DNA from: Halosimplex salinum
GTDB lineage: Archaea > Halobacteriota > Halobacteria > Halobacteriales > Haloarculaceae
NCBI RefSeq assembly: GCF_003730195.1
Contig: NZ_QWGG01000004.1
Location: forward strand, 372,001 to 436,000
Reading direction: 5' to 3'
Length of the DNA stretch: 64,000 nucleotides
Each line of letters begins with the position of its first letter. Position 1 is the stretch's first letter. Shown here piece by piece: positions 16,923 to 24,850 of this stretch. Under the pieces are notes generated by a model. It did no database searches. It worked only from the letters and a program-made list of their open reading frames with translations, and had not been told where the DNA came from. Position numbers and translations under genes: made by a program.

Positions 16923-17497
16923 CTCGCGTGCTCCCGTTCTTCCACGACCTCGACGTGGGGCATGAACCAGGCGTAGTAGGCGACGGTCAGCCCGGCGAGC
17001 GAGAAGAACATGCCCGCGGCGTACACGCCGAAGTACTGCGTTCTCGCGAGGGTGAAGTACTCGCCGGTGAACAGCGCGGCGAACGCGATAGCGAGCACCG
17101 TCAGCCCGCCCATCGCGACGATCCCCTCGACCTGTTCCGACGCGTCGGCGTACTCGACGACCCACCGGTCCTCGGTGTCGAACCAGCTCGACGCCGACCC
17201 GCGACCGTCGGCGACCACGGCCGCGTCGTCAGCCGGCCGAACGGCCTCGTTCACGAACCGGTGGGCCACGGCGACGACCCCGTACAGCCCGAACAGCGCG
17301 ACCCAGACGATGACTCCGACCTGGCTCGGCGAGAGCTTGTTCGGCGTGTCGAGGAACCCGTCCAGCGGTCGGATCTCACTGACGCCGCGGTCTATCTCCA
17401 CCTCCTCCGACCCGGCTTCCCCCTGGATCGCGATGACCCACATCGGTAGTAGCACCGCCGCGACGAGGACGCCGATGACGACGACAGGCCACCTCAT
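16919..17497 (-). CDS. membrane protein, first gene of the nitrate operon
   Basis: 192 residues with about four hydrophobic segments: an N-terminal helix (VVVIGVLVAAVLLPMWVIAI), one at ~60-82, and two in the C-terminal half (GIVAMGGLTVLAIAFAALFT and YFGVYAAGMFFSLAGLTVAYYAWF). The loop RGVSEIRPLDGFLDTPNKLSP lies outside. It always seems to sit before the Rieske gene in haloarchaeal nar clusters (from memory, where it may be called narA). No heme ligands are obvious (one His in the second helix and one near the C-terminus). Likely a structural subunit of the quinol-oxidising module; not otherwise characterised. Confidence 0.75.
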   Translation of the reverse strand: MRWPVVVIGVLVAAVLLPMWVIAIQGEAGSEEVEIDRGVSEIRPLDGFLDTPNKLSPSQVGVIVWVALFGLYGVVAVAHRFVNEAVRPADDAAVVADGRGSASSWFDTEDRWVVEYADASEQVEGIVAMGGLTVLAIAFAALFTGEYFTLARTQYFGVYAAGMFFSLAGLTVAYYAWFMPHVEVVEEREHAR

Positions 17498-17814
17498 TCA
17501 TCCTCCCACCGCGTCCTCTGGTTGCGCGTGAATGCGTCTCCGGGCGACTGTGGGGCGGTAACGAAACACACGCGATGCATCGAGTGGTGTCTACTTAAAT
17601 CTTGGAACGAAATTCCGAACTATCTCTAAATACATCCAATTATGGGTCGTATGATAAGTAAAATTGTACAATCTGTGGGCGAATATGGGAATATCCATAA
17701 CTATACTCGCTACTGGGGATCGGAGATGGGGACCTGCCAGTCGCCGACTACTGAGAGGGGCGGTCCCGGAACGAGGGAACGAGAGGATCGAGTGCGAACC
17801 GCGTGTCGATTCGG
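17498..17814 (-). promoter_or_regulatory. AT-rich regulatory region of the nitrate operon
   Basis: A 317-bp gene-free stretch whose middle part (17560-17720) is far richer in A+T than its surroundings. A minus-strand TATA element ATTTAAG-type (17594-17600) would start transcription ~65-75 bases before the first nar gene. Directly upstream lies GGAACGAAATTCC (17604-17616), an inverted repeat at activator position; the same DNA also reads CGAA-N4-CGAA (17608-17619). Further upstream are TTGTACAA (17664-17671) and TATGG-N6-CCATA (17684-17699), both palindromic. The layout suggests control by an oxygen- or nitrate-responsive regulator; the protein is not encoded next door. Confidence 0.6.
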
Positions 17815-19344
17815 CTACTCCGCGCTACGCACGGTTCCGCCGCTCAGCCCCTCCCACGCGACGCGGTACCCCAGCACGGAGAGCGCGGCGCTGGCGTCGT
17901 CGAGGCCGAACTCGTCCAGCACGGCCTCCGCCGATTCGAGATCCATCCCGGCCTCGATACGTTCGCCCAGCGTCTCCAGCACGGCGGGCCTGACCAGCGT
18001 CCGCCCGACGCGCTCGTGTTCGGGGAAGGACTTGCCTTCGACGGCACTCTCGCTGACGCCGTGATCGGCCGCCAGCGATTCGATCGTCACCACGTCCGCG
18101 TCGGGGACGAGTTCGTCCGGGAGCGCGGCGGCGCTCTCCGCGACGAGGTCGTCCTCGTATCGGCGGAGCGCGTCACGGACGTCCTTGACGCGCACGCCCC
18201 CGGAGTAGGGGATCGCCCGGTGGTCCCGCGCCTCGACGGCCTCGCCGGCACCGAGACTCTCGTCGACGGCGACCAGCAACTCCACGTCGTCGATGGCCTC
18301 TAGCTGGGCGAGTTTCTTCTCGACGTACTCCGGCGTCCAGAACCCCATGATCTCGAAGAACACGCGGAAGTCGGCGTGTCTGTAGTCGAAGGCGAAGTCG
18401 GGGATGGCGACGCTCGCGCCGGCTTCGAGCGGTTCGGGCTCCCGGACCAGGTCCCAGTCGAGGTCGAGCGACTCGAAGCGGGTCGCGAAGTCGGCCTCGA
18501 CGCCGCTGTCGTAGCTCACCTCGGTCACGGGGTCGACGCCGGGGACGGACACGTCGGCGTCGGTCAGGGTCATCGTCCGCTCGGTGCCGCGGTCCTCGAT
18601 AGTCGCCTCCAGCGTCCACTGGTCGGCCGTCGCGACCGACCGGAGGAGGCGGGCGAAGCGCGTACCGTAGCGGCGCGTTCCCCGGAACAGCGCGGTCGGA
18701 CCGGTCACAACGACTTCGCGGCCTTCCTCGGTCTTCCGGACCTCGTACATCAGGCGGAGGCGCTTGACGGCGGAGACGAGCGCCTTCGGGTCGCTGGAGC
18801 GGACGCGGACCTCGGTCGCGTCGAACAGCGCGGTCTGGGCCAGCGAGAGGTTGTACTGGGCCACGAGTTCGCCGGGGTTCCAGCGCGGGTCGACCGCCGC
18901 GAGGACCTGCCGGTCGTCGAGGTCGGCGTACAGCGCGCCGGCGACCGTCTCTGGGTCGGCGTCCAGTCGCTCCGCGGCCCGGTCGAGCGCGCGACTGCGG
19001 TCGTCGACGGTGACGACGCCGACGGCCTCGCTCGCGGCGAAGGCTGCCTCTCGGGCGCGCCGGGGGTCGACGGGCGACCGGGTCTCGAAGCGGGCCTCGC
19101 GGTCGAGCAGTTTCGCGAACCCGCGGACGAGTTTGAAGTCGTCGGCGTCGCGTTCGAGGTCCGTGAGCGCCTCGTCCAGTTCCGCGCGGGTGTGGTCGAC
19201 GTGGCCCTGGTAGACGCCGAGGACGCGGGCGGCGAGGTCGCTGTGGGCGTCGTCGGCGAACTGCGGGTGGAAGCCGCCGCCGGCCCGCGAGACGCGCAGC
19301 AGGTCCTTCGTCAGCACGGCCGAAGGTCGACGGGCGACGGGCAT
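17815..19344 (-). CDS. Bax1-type nuclease (DUF790), partner of XPB
   Basis: A 509-residue member of the DUF790/Bax1 family, a structure-specific nuclease that binds archaeal XPB helicase and cuts bubble substrates, an archaeal counterpart of XPG in nucleotide excision repair. The N-terminus (MPVARRPSAVLTKDLLRVSR) is the family's opening. The nuclease core is visible at ~310-345 as VAIPDFAFDY...FFEIMGFWTPEYVEKKL, carrying the Asp, Glu and Lys expected of a metal-dependent nuclease. The C-terminus is helical. ATG 19344 overlaps no other gene. The XPB gene lies on the same strand 706 bases upstream but is separated from it by an oppositely oriented lipoprotein gene, so the usual direct pairing is interrupted. 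Confidence 0.85.
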   Translation of the reverse strand: MPVARRPSAVLTKDLLRVSRAGGGFHPQFADDAHSDLAARVLGVYQGHVDHTRAELDEALTDLERDADDFKLVRGFAKLLDREARFETRSPVDPRRAREAAFAASEAVGVVTVDDRSRALDRAAERLDADPETVAGALYADLDDRQVLAAVDPRWNPGELVAQYNLSLAQTALFDATEVRVRSSDPKALVSAVKRLRLMYEVRKTEEGREVVVTGPTALFRGTRRYGTRFARLLRSVATADQWTLEATIEDRGTERTMTLTDADVSVPGVDPVTEVSYDSGVEADFATRFESLDLDWDLVREPEPLEAGASVAIPDFAFDYRHADFRVFFEIMGFWTPEYVEKKLAQLEAIDDVELLVAVDESLGAGEAVEARDHRAIPYSGGVRVKDVRDALRRYEDDLVAESAAALPDELVPDADVVTIESLAADHGVSESAVEGKSFPEHERVGRTLVRPAVLETLGERIEAGMDLESAEAVLDEFGLDDASAALSVLGYRVAWEGLSGGTVRSAE

Positions 19345-19390
19345 AAGCGCGACGGGAAGATTCTTACCGGGCCGAACCCGGGGGAGAGGT

Positions 19391-20002
19391 ATGCAACGAC
19401 GAACGGTCCTGCGCGGGCTGGCCGCCCTGGCCGCGGGGGCGGGCGCGGGCTGTACGAGCGTGGACGGGCAGGTGCCGGCGACGGCGCCCGACCCGCCGGC
19501 GGACGTTCGGCGGTCGAGCGACGACGGCAGTTCCGGGGACGGAGGCGCCGGCGGCAGTGACGGTAGCAGCGACGATGGAGGCGGTGCGGGCGACGAGACG
19601 CCCGATAAGCAGCGGTTCGCCGTCCCAGCGCGGGCGTTCCGCTCCGACGACGACGGCGACCTCGTGGTCGAGATAACCGTCGAGAACCGCTCTGAAATCG
19701 TTCACAACGCGGTGATGACCGTCCACATCCGGGCCGGGGACAAGACGTTCACGCCGTCGCGCCACGTCGCGCTCGAGGCCGGGGCACAGACGACCCTCTC
19801 GGTTCACGTTCCGGTCCCGATGATCGAGTTCGAGACCGACCCCGGATTCGACGTGACCTTCGACCCCGGCCCGCCCGAGACGCCGATTCCCGAGGGGACT
19901 GTGACGCCGTATCCCGAGGACAGGGAGACGGCGACGGCGGGCGACACCGACGCGACGGCCGGTTCGCCGACGGCGACACCGACGGCCCAGCAGAGCGAGT
20001 GA
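19391..20002 (+). CDS. Tat-exported lipoprotein
   Basis: 203 residues. The N-terminus MQRRTVLRGLAALAAGAGAG-C has a twin-arginine motif and a lipobox ending in Cys21, so it is a Tat lipoprotein anchored on the outer face. A Ser/Gly/Asp linker (~38-70) leads to a beta-sandwich-like domain (KQRFAVPARAFRS... EITVENRSEIVHNAVMTVHIR) resembling CARDB/FxLYD-type extracellular domains, then a Pro/Thr tail. GGAGAGG precedes the ATG. It is transcribed divergently from Bax1 (46-bp gap) and converges on XPB, lying between two genes that are normally neighbours. The function is unknown. Confidence 0.7.
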   Translation: MQRRTVLRGLAALAAGAGAGCTSVDGQVPATAPDPPADVRRSSDDGSSGDGGAGGSDGSSDDGGGAGDETPDKQRFAVPARAFRSDDDGDLVVEITVENRSEIVHNAVMTVHIRAGDKTFTPSRHVALEAGAQTTLSVHVPVPMIEFETDPGFDVTFDPGPPETPIPEGTVTPYPEDRETATAGDTDATAGSPTATPTAQQSE

Positions 20003-20050
20003 CGCCGACGGACGCCGCCGCGCTCACCGGCCCGCTGGCCACGACGGCGT

Positions 20051-21463
20051 TCACCGCCGCCGCCGACGCGCGACCCGTTCTTCGGCCGTCTCCTCGGTGA
20101 CGATCTCGTACAGCAATGCCCGCCCACCGAGAGGCGACGCAGTCGCCTCTCGAGCCTCCGAGTCCGTGGGCTCGGAAACCCCGTCGTCCTTCGGCCGGAG
20201 CACCCGTCCGAGTCGCTGCGTGAACTCCCGTTCGCTCCCGCTCCCCGAGAGGACGACGGCGACGTTCGCGTCCGGCACGTCCACGCCCTCGTCCAGTACG
20301 TTCGCAGTCACCACGCGAGAGTACTCCCCCGAGCGGAACTGCTCGAGGATCTCGCGGCGCTCGCTCGCGCCGGTCTCGTGGGTGATCGCGGGGATCAGGA
20401 ACCGCTCGGAGAGGCGATACACGAGGTCGGTGTGGGCGGTGAAGACGATGATCCGGTCGCCGCGGTGCCGGTCGAGGATAGTCTCCAACTGCTGGACCTT
20501 CTCGTCGGCGTTCATCATCACCTCGCGGGCGCGCTGTTTGGCGAGCAGGGCCTCTCGTGCCCGCGGGTCCGAGCCGGACCGCTTGACGAGTTCCTGGTAG
20601 TCGCTGCCGCTTCGCATGTGTATCCCCGAGGTGGCGAGGTAGTCGGTGAACGTCTCCTGGTGGCGCTCGTACACCTCGCGTTCCTCGGGGGTGAGCGCCA
20701 CCTCGACGCGCTTGATGTCGTAGTCCGCGAGGTGCTCGCCGGCGAGTTCGTCCACGTCGACGCGGTGGACGAGCGGACCGACGAGTTCCTCGACGACCTC
20801 GTGGGCGCCGTCCGGGCGTTCGAACGTGGCCGTGAGGCCCATGCGAGCGGGCGTGGCGAGCAGGCGGGCGATGTCGCGGTAGCCTTCGCCGCCGAGGTGG
20901 TGGACCTCGTCGAAGACGACGAGGCCGAAGCGGTCGCCGAGTTCGTCCGCCCGGAGGTACGCCGAGTCGTACGTCGAGACGGTCAGGTCGCCGAAGCGCT
21001 GCTCACCGCCGCCGAGCTGGCCCACGTCGACGTCGAACTCCCGTTCGAGTTCGCGGCGCCACTGTTCGAGCAGGTCGATGGTGGGGACGACGACGAGCGT
21101 CGGCGTATCGAGCGCCTCTATCGCGGCGATGCCGATGACGGTCTTCCCGCTCCCGGTCGGGAGTTCGAGCACACCCTGCCTGTCGCCCCGCTCCCAGTCG
21201 TCGAGGGCCTCCCGCTGGTACTCGCGGAGTTCGTACGTCGATTCGAGGGAGAGGTCCGAAAGGGCGAAGACGCGGTCGTCGTACGCGATGCCCGCCTCGT
21301 CGAGAGCGGCCAGGAGAGCGGTGTAGCGATGGGCCGGTGCCCGGAGCGTCTTCGACCGTTCGTCGCGCTCGACGAACGGCAGGTCGGGGGCGTCGGAACC
21401 ACCCAGTTCGTCGGCGCCCGTGATCCGGATCGTGCCTTCTTCGTAGGTGAGCCGGACGGTCAC
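20051..21463 (-). CDS. XPB-type DNA helicase
   Basis: A 470-residue superfamily 2 helicase of the XPB/Ssl2 group, which opens DNA around damage and in archaea works with Bax1. Walker A is PTGSGKT (102-108), Walker B is DEVH (185-188), motif III is TAT (210-212), and motif VI is QRLGRVLR near the C-terminus. The N-terminal ~75 residues correspond to the damage-recognition domain. The RPDGAHEVVEELVGPLVHRV region follows motif III. A small hydrophilic insertion (DDGVSEPTDSEAREATASP) sits just after motif VI. ATG 21463 has no overlapping neighbour upstream. Confidence 0.92.
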   Translation of the reverse strand: MTVRLTYEEGTIRITGADELGGSDAPDLPFVERDERSKTLRAPAHRYTALLAALDEAGIAYDDRVFALSDLSLESTYELREYQREALDDWERGDRQGVLELPTGSGKTVIGIAAIEALDTPTLVVVPTIDLLEQWRRELEREFDVDVGQLGGGEQRFGDLTVSTYDSAYLRADELGDRFGLVVFDEVHHLGGEGYRDIARLLATPARMGLTATFERPDGAHEVVEELVGPLVHRVDVDELAGEHLADYDIKRVEVALTPEEREVYERHQETFTDYLATSGIHMRSGSDYQELVKRSGSDPRAREALLAKQRAREVMMNADEKVQQLETILDRHRGDRIIVFTAHTDLVYRLSERFLIPAITHETGASERREILEQFRSGEYSRVVTANVLDEGVDVPDANVAVVLSGSGSEREFTQRLGRVLRPKDDGVSEPTDSEAREATASPLGGRALLYEIVTEETAEERVARRRRR

Positions 21464-21602
21464 TGGCGGTGGCTACCCCCGCCCCGGTGTTAAGTCGTGC
21501 GGGGTCGTCGGGCGGTGTCGCTGGCGTGGTCTGACGGCCCCGGCCACCGTCGTCGCAACCGGATTCTCAACCCTTTTGTCGTCCCAGCGACTTGCCTCGG
21601 GT

Positions 21603-22337
21603 ATGAGCGAGCAGGACGCGTCCGACCCCGCAGAGTCCGTCGCAGACGAGACAGGCCCGCAGTCGGACGGGGACGCGAGCGACGCAGCGACGCCCGACGA
21701 GGTCATCGACCCCGGGGAGGTCATCGACCCCGGGGAGTCCCGCGACGGCGACGGCGCAGTCGACGGCGAGGCCGAGTTCGAGGGGAGCGTCGGCGAGGAC
21801 CTCGTCGACCGGATCGCCGAGTCAGACCCCGAGTCGGTCGCCCACGAACTCGCCGCGCTGCGGACGCGCGTCGGCGGGCTGGAGGAGCAACTGGACGCCC
21901 GCGAGGAGGAACTCGACGACGTGACCGAGAAGCTCAAGCGCAAGCAGGCGGAGTTCCAGAACTACAAGAAGCGCATGGAACAGCGCCGCGAGGAGGAGAA
22001 ACAGCGCGCGACCGAGGACCTGGTCTCGCGTCTGCTCGACGTGCGCGACAACCTCCAGCGCGCCCTCGAACAGGACGAGGACGTCGACATCCGCGGCGGC
22101 GTCGAGTCCACGCTCCGCTCGTTCGACGACGTGCTCGACCAGGAGAACGTCGACGTGGTCGAACCCGAACCCGGCGAGGAGGTCGACCCGCATCGCCACG
22201 AAGTGCTCGTCACCGTCGAGTCCGAGCATCCCGAGGGGACTATCGCAGAGGTCCACCGCCCGGGCTACGTGATGGCCGAGAAGGTCATCCGCGAGGCGCA
22301 GGTCACCGTCAGCGACGGGTCCGGCGGCGCCGAGTAA
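21603..22337 (+). CDS. grpE: GrpE nucleotide-exchange factor
   Basis: 244 residues; exchanges ADP for ATP on DnaK. A long coiled coil (~75-140: LRTRVGGLEEQLDAREEELDDVTEKLKRK, then QAEFQNYKKRMEQRR) leads to the four-helix and beta-wing region ending in the hallmark EVHRPGYVMAEKVIREAQVTVS. The first ~70 residues are acidic and disordered and contain the repeat VIDPGE-VIDPGE encoded by an exact 18-bp tandem duplication (~21707-21742). ATG 21603 follows a CCCTTTTG element by ~20-30 bases. dnaK follows 174 bases downstream with its own promoter. Confidence 0.93.
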   Translation: MSEQDASDPAESVADETGPQSDGDASDAATPDEVIDPGEVIDPGESRDGDGAVDGEAEFEGSVGEDLVDRIAESDPESVAHELAALRTRVGGLEEQLDAREEELDDVTEKLKRKQAEFQNYKKRMEQRREEEKQRATEDLVSRLLDVRDNLQRALEQDEDVDIRGGVESTLRSFDDVLDQENVDVVEPEPGEEVDPHRHEVLVTVESEHPEGTIAEVHRPGYVMAEKVIREAQVTVSDGSGGAE

Positions 22338-22476
22338 ACTATCTCTCTACTGAGTTTTCGGCGGCTTGCGCTGGTATTGCGGTCGGATTTATAGGCACCG
22401 GTCGGTGTCGGCGCCGCTGGGGCAAATCGGCCGTCTGGGGCCGTCTAGCACGATTCCCGCTCGTCGCGTCTAGCAA

Positions 22477-22483
22477 CTTTTAA
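22477..22483 (+). promoter_or_regulatory. TATA box of dnaK
   Basis: CTTTTAA 29-35 bp before the dnaK ATG, preceded by purine-poor DNA. A second TATA-like TTTATAGG lies at ~22388-22395, so two start sites are possible; heat-shock control would be expected for this gene but no specific operator is evident. Confidence 0.5.
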
Positions 22484-22511
22484 CCGGCACAATCGGGTAT
22501 ACACTGGTAAG

Positions 22512-24431
22512 ATGGCGAGCAACAAGATTCTCGGAATCGACCTCGGGACCACGAACAGCGCGTTCGCGGTCATGGAGGGGGGCGACCCCGAGATCATCGT
22601 CAACTCCGAGGGCGAGCGGACGACGCCGTCCGTCGTCGCGTTCGACGACGGCGAGCGTCTCGTCGGCAAACCCGCGAAGAATCAGGCAGTCAAGAATCCC
22701 GAGCAGACGATCCAGTCCATCAAGCGCCACATGGGCGAGGACGACTACTCGGTCGAACTCGAGGGGGAGGAGTACACGCCCGAGCAGGTCTCGGCGATGA
22801 TCCTCCAGAAGATCAAACACGACGCCGAGGAGTACCTCGGCGACGACGTCGAGAAGGCGGTCATCACCGTCCCGGCGTACTTCAACGACCGACAGCGTCA
22901 GGCCACGAAGGACGCCGGCGAGATCGCCGGGTTCGAGGTCGAGCGTATCGTCAACGAGCCGACCGCGGCCGCGATGGCGTACGGCCTCGACGACGAGTCC
23001 GACCAGACCGTTCTCGTCTACGACCTCGGTGGCGGGACGTTCGACGTCTCCATCCTCGACCTGGGCGGCGGCGTCTACGAGGTCGTCGCGACCAACGGTG
23101 ACAACGACCTCGGTGGCGACGACTGGGACCACGCGATCATCGACTACCTCGCAGAGGAGTTCGAGGACGAACACGGCATCGACCTCCGCGAGGACCGACA
23201 GGCGCTCCAGCGACTCAACGACGCCGCCGAGGAAGCCAAGATCGAGCTCTCCAACCGCAAGGAGACCCGCATCGACCTGCCGTTCATCACGACGACGGAC
23301 GACGGCCCGCTCGACTTAGAGGAGAAGCTGACTCGCGCGAAGTTCGAGTCGCTGACGGCGGACCTCATCGAGCGGACGGTCGGCCCGACGGAGCAGGCGC
23401 TCGAAGACGCCGGCTACGGCCAGGACGACATCGACGAGGTCATCCTCGTCGGCGGTTCGACGCGGATGCCGCAGGTCCAGGACCAGGTCGAGGAGATGAC
23501 CGGGCAGGAGCCCAAGAAGAACGTCAACCCGGACGAGGCCGTCGCGCTCGGCGCGGCCATCCAGGGCGGCGTCCTCTCGGGCGACGTGGACGACATCGTC
23601 CTGCTCGACGTGACGCCCCTCTCGCTGGGCGTCGAGGTCAAGGGCGGTCTCTTCGAGCGACTCATCGAGAAGAACACGACCATCCCGACGGAGGAGTCGA
23701 AGATCTTCACCACGGCCGCGGACAACCAGACGCAGGTCCAGATCCGCGTCTTCCAGGGTGAGCGCGAGATCGCCAACGAGAACGAACTGCTCGGCGAGTT
23801 CGCGCTCAGCGGTATCCCGCCGGCCCCCGCCGGCACGCCCCAGATCGAGGTGTCGTTCAACATCGACGAGAACGGCATCGTCAACGTCTCCGCCGAGGAC
23901 AAGGGCTCCGGCAACGAGGAGAACATCACCATCGAGGGCGGCGCCGGGCTCTCGGACGACCAGATCGAGGAGATGCAGGAGGAGGCCGAGGAGCACGCCG
24001 AAGAGGACCAGCAGCGCCGCGAGCGCATCGAGGCCCGCAACGAGGCCGAGAGCACGATCCAGCGCGCCGAGACCCTCCTCGAGGAGAACGAGGAGAACGT
24101 CGACGAGGAACTCGTCGAGGACATCGAGGCCGAGATCGACGACGTGCAGGAAGTTCTCGAAGACGAGGACGCCGACACGGAGGACTACAAGGAGGCCACC
24201 GAGAGTCTCGCCGAAGCCCTCCAGGAGATCGGCAAGCAGATGTATCAGGACCAGGCCGCAGAGGGCGCGGCTGGTGCAGGCGCCGCAGGCGGCGCGGCCG
24301 GTGCGGGCGGCATGGGCGGCATGGGCGGTGCCGGTCCTGGCGGCGCCGCAGGTGCCGGTGCTGGCGGGCAGGGCGAGGAGTACGTCGACGCCGACTTCGA
24401 AGACGTCGACGAGAGTGACGAGGACGAGTAA
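22512..24431 (+). CDS. dnaK: molecular chaperone DnaK (Hsp70)
   Basis: 639 residues; ATP-driven folding chaperone of the cytoplasm. The actin-like ATPase starts with [19 protein letters not shown], with [19 protein letters not shown] and the adenosine motif [13 protein letters not shown] further on. The interdomain linker region [17 protein letters not shown] opens the substrate domain (~380-500). The helical lid is very acidic, and the C-terminal tail is Gly/Ala/Met-rich (GGMGGMGG type) and ends [10 protein letters not shown]. The DnaK/GrpE system in archaea was acquired from bacteria; the gene shows normal haloarchaeal composition here. A dedicated dnaJ is not adjacent. Confidence 0.97.
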   Translation: MASNKILGIDLGTTNSAFAVMEGGDPEIIVNSEGERTTPSVVAFDDGERLVGKPAKNQAVKNPEQTIQSIKRHMGEDDYSVELEGEEYTPEQVSAMILQKIKHDAEEYLGDDVEKAVITVPAYFNDRQRQATKDAGEIAGFEVERIVNEPTAAAMAYGLDDESDQTVLVYDLGGGTFDVSILDLGGGVYEVVATNGDNDLGGDDWDHAIIDYLAEEFEDEHGIDLREDRQALQRLNDAAEEAKIELSNRKETRIDLPFITTTDDGPLDLEEKLTRAKFESLTADLIERTVGPTEQALEDAGYGQDDIDEVILVGGSTRMPQVQDQVEEMTGQEPKKNVNPDEAVALGAAIQGGVLSGDVDDIVLLDVTPLSLGVEVKGGLFERLIEKNTTIPTEESKIFTTAADNQTQVQIRVFQGEREIANENELLGEFALSGIPPAPAGTPQIEVSFNIDENGIVNVSAEDKGSGNEENITIEGGAGLSDDQIEEMQEEAEEHAEEDQQRRERIEARNEAESTIQRAETLLEENEENVDEELVEDIEAEIDDVQEVLEDEDADTEDYKEATESLAEALQEIGKQMYQDQAAEGAAGAGAAGGAAGAGGMGGMGGAGPGGAAGAGAGGQGEEYVDADFEDVDESDEDE

Positions 24432-24740
24432 CACGAGTCCGAGGAACTCTCGTCGGCTCGATAGACGAACGCAGTGAGTCTATCGGTGTCTCGGAGTCCG
24501 AGCGGAGCGAGGACTCCGAGGGAGGCGAATCTTCGATTCGCCGTGCCTGAAAAAGCGAGCGAAGCGAGCTTTTTCAGTTGGACGAAGACGACGACGAGTG
24601 AAACGAGTCTGAGGAGCTTTCGTCGGCTCGATAGACGAACGCAGTGAGTCTATCGGTGTCTCGGAGTCCGAGCGGAGCGAGGACTCCGAGGGAGGCGAAT
24701 CTTCGATTCGCCGTGTCTGAAAAAGCGGGCGAACTGCGAA
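24421..24740. repeat. tandem duplication (period 170 bp) of a hairpin cluster after dnaK
   Basis: Copy 1 begins at the dnaK stop (24421) and copy 2 at 24591; the best-matching ~120 bases are nearly identical. Each copy holds hairpins CGATAGAC-GAACGCAGTGA-GTCTATCG, CGGAGTCC-GAGCGGAGCGA-GGACTCCG and GGCGAATC-TTC-GATTCGCC. Copy 1 also has CTGAAAAAGC-GAGCGAAGCGA-GCTTTTTCAG (24547-24577), a plausible terminator, whose right arm is lost in copy 2. Copy 2 even includes a remnant of the dnaK end (GACGACGAGTGA). No gene is visible in the 419 bases between dnaK and the next start. Confidence 0.85.
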
Positions 24741-24850
24741 TTCTCTGTCGATTTCGTGGACGGAAGCGGCGTCGCCGACGCGTTCCGAACAAAACGATCG
24801 TCCGTGAGACACGCGGCAATACTTAACAGTGGGACGGTCCGATGAGGTGT

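Noticed and set aside
17641-17814. A small plus-strand gene in the AT-rich region upstream of the nitrate operon.
   Set aside because: The frames are short, lack acidic composition and contain the palindromic regulatory elements.
24421-24740. A CRISPR array or integron-like repeat array.
   Set aside because: Only two copies with a 170-bp period, no constant short repeat with unique spacers and no cas genes in the window.
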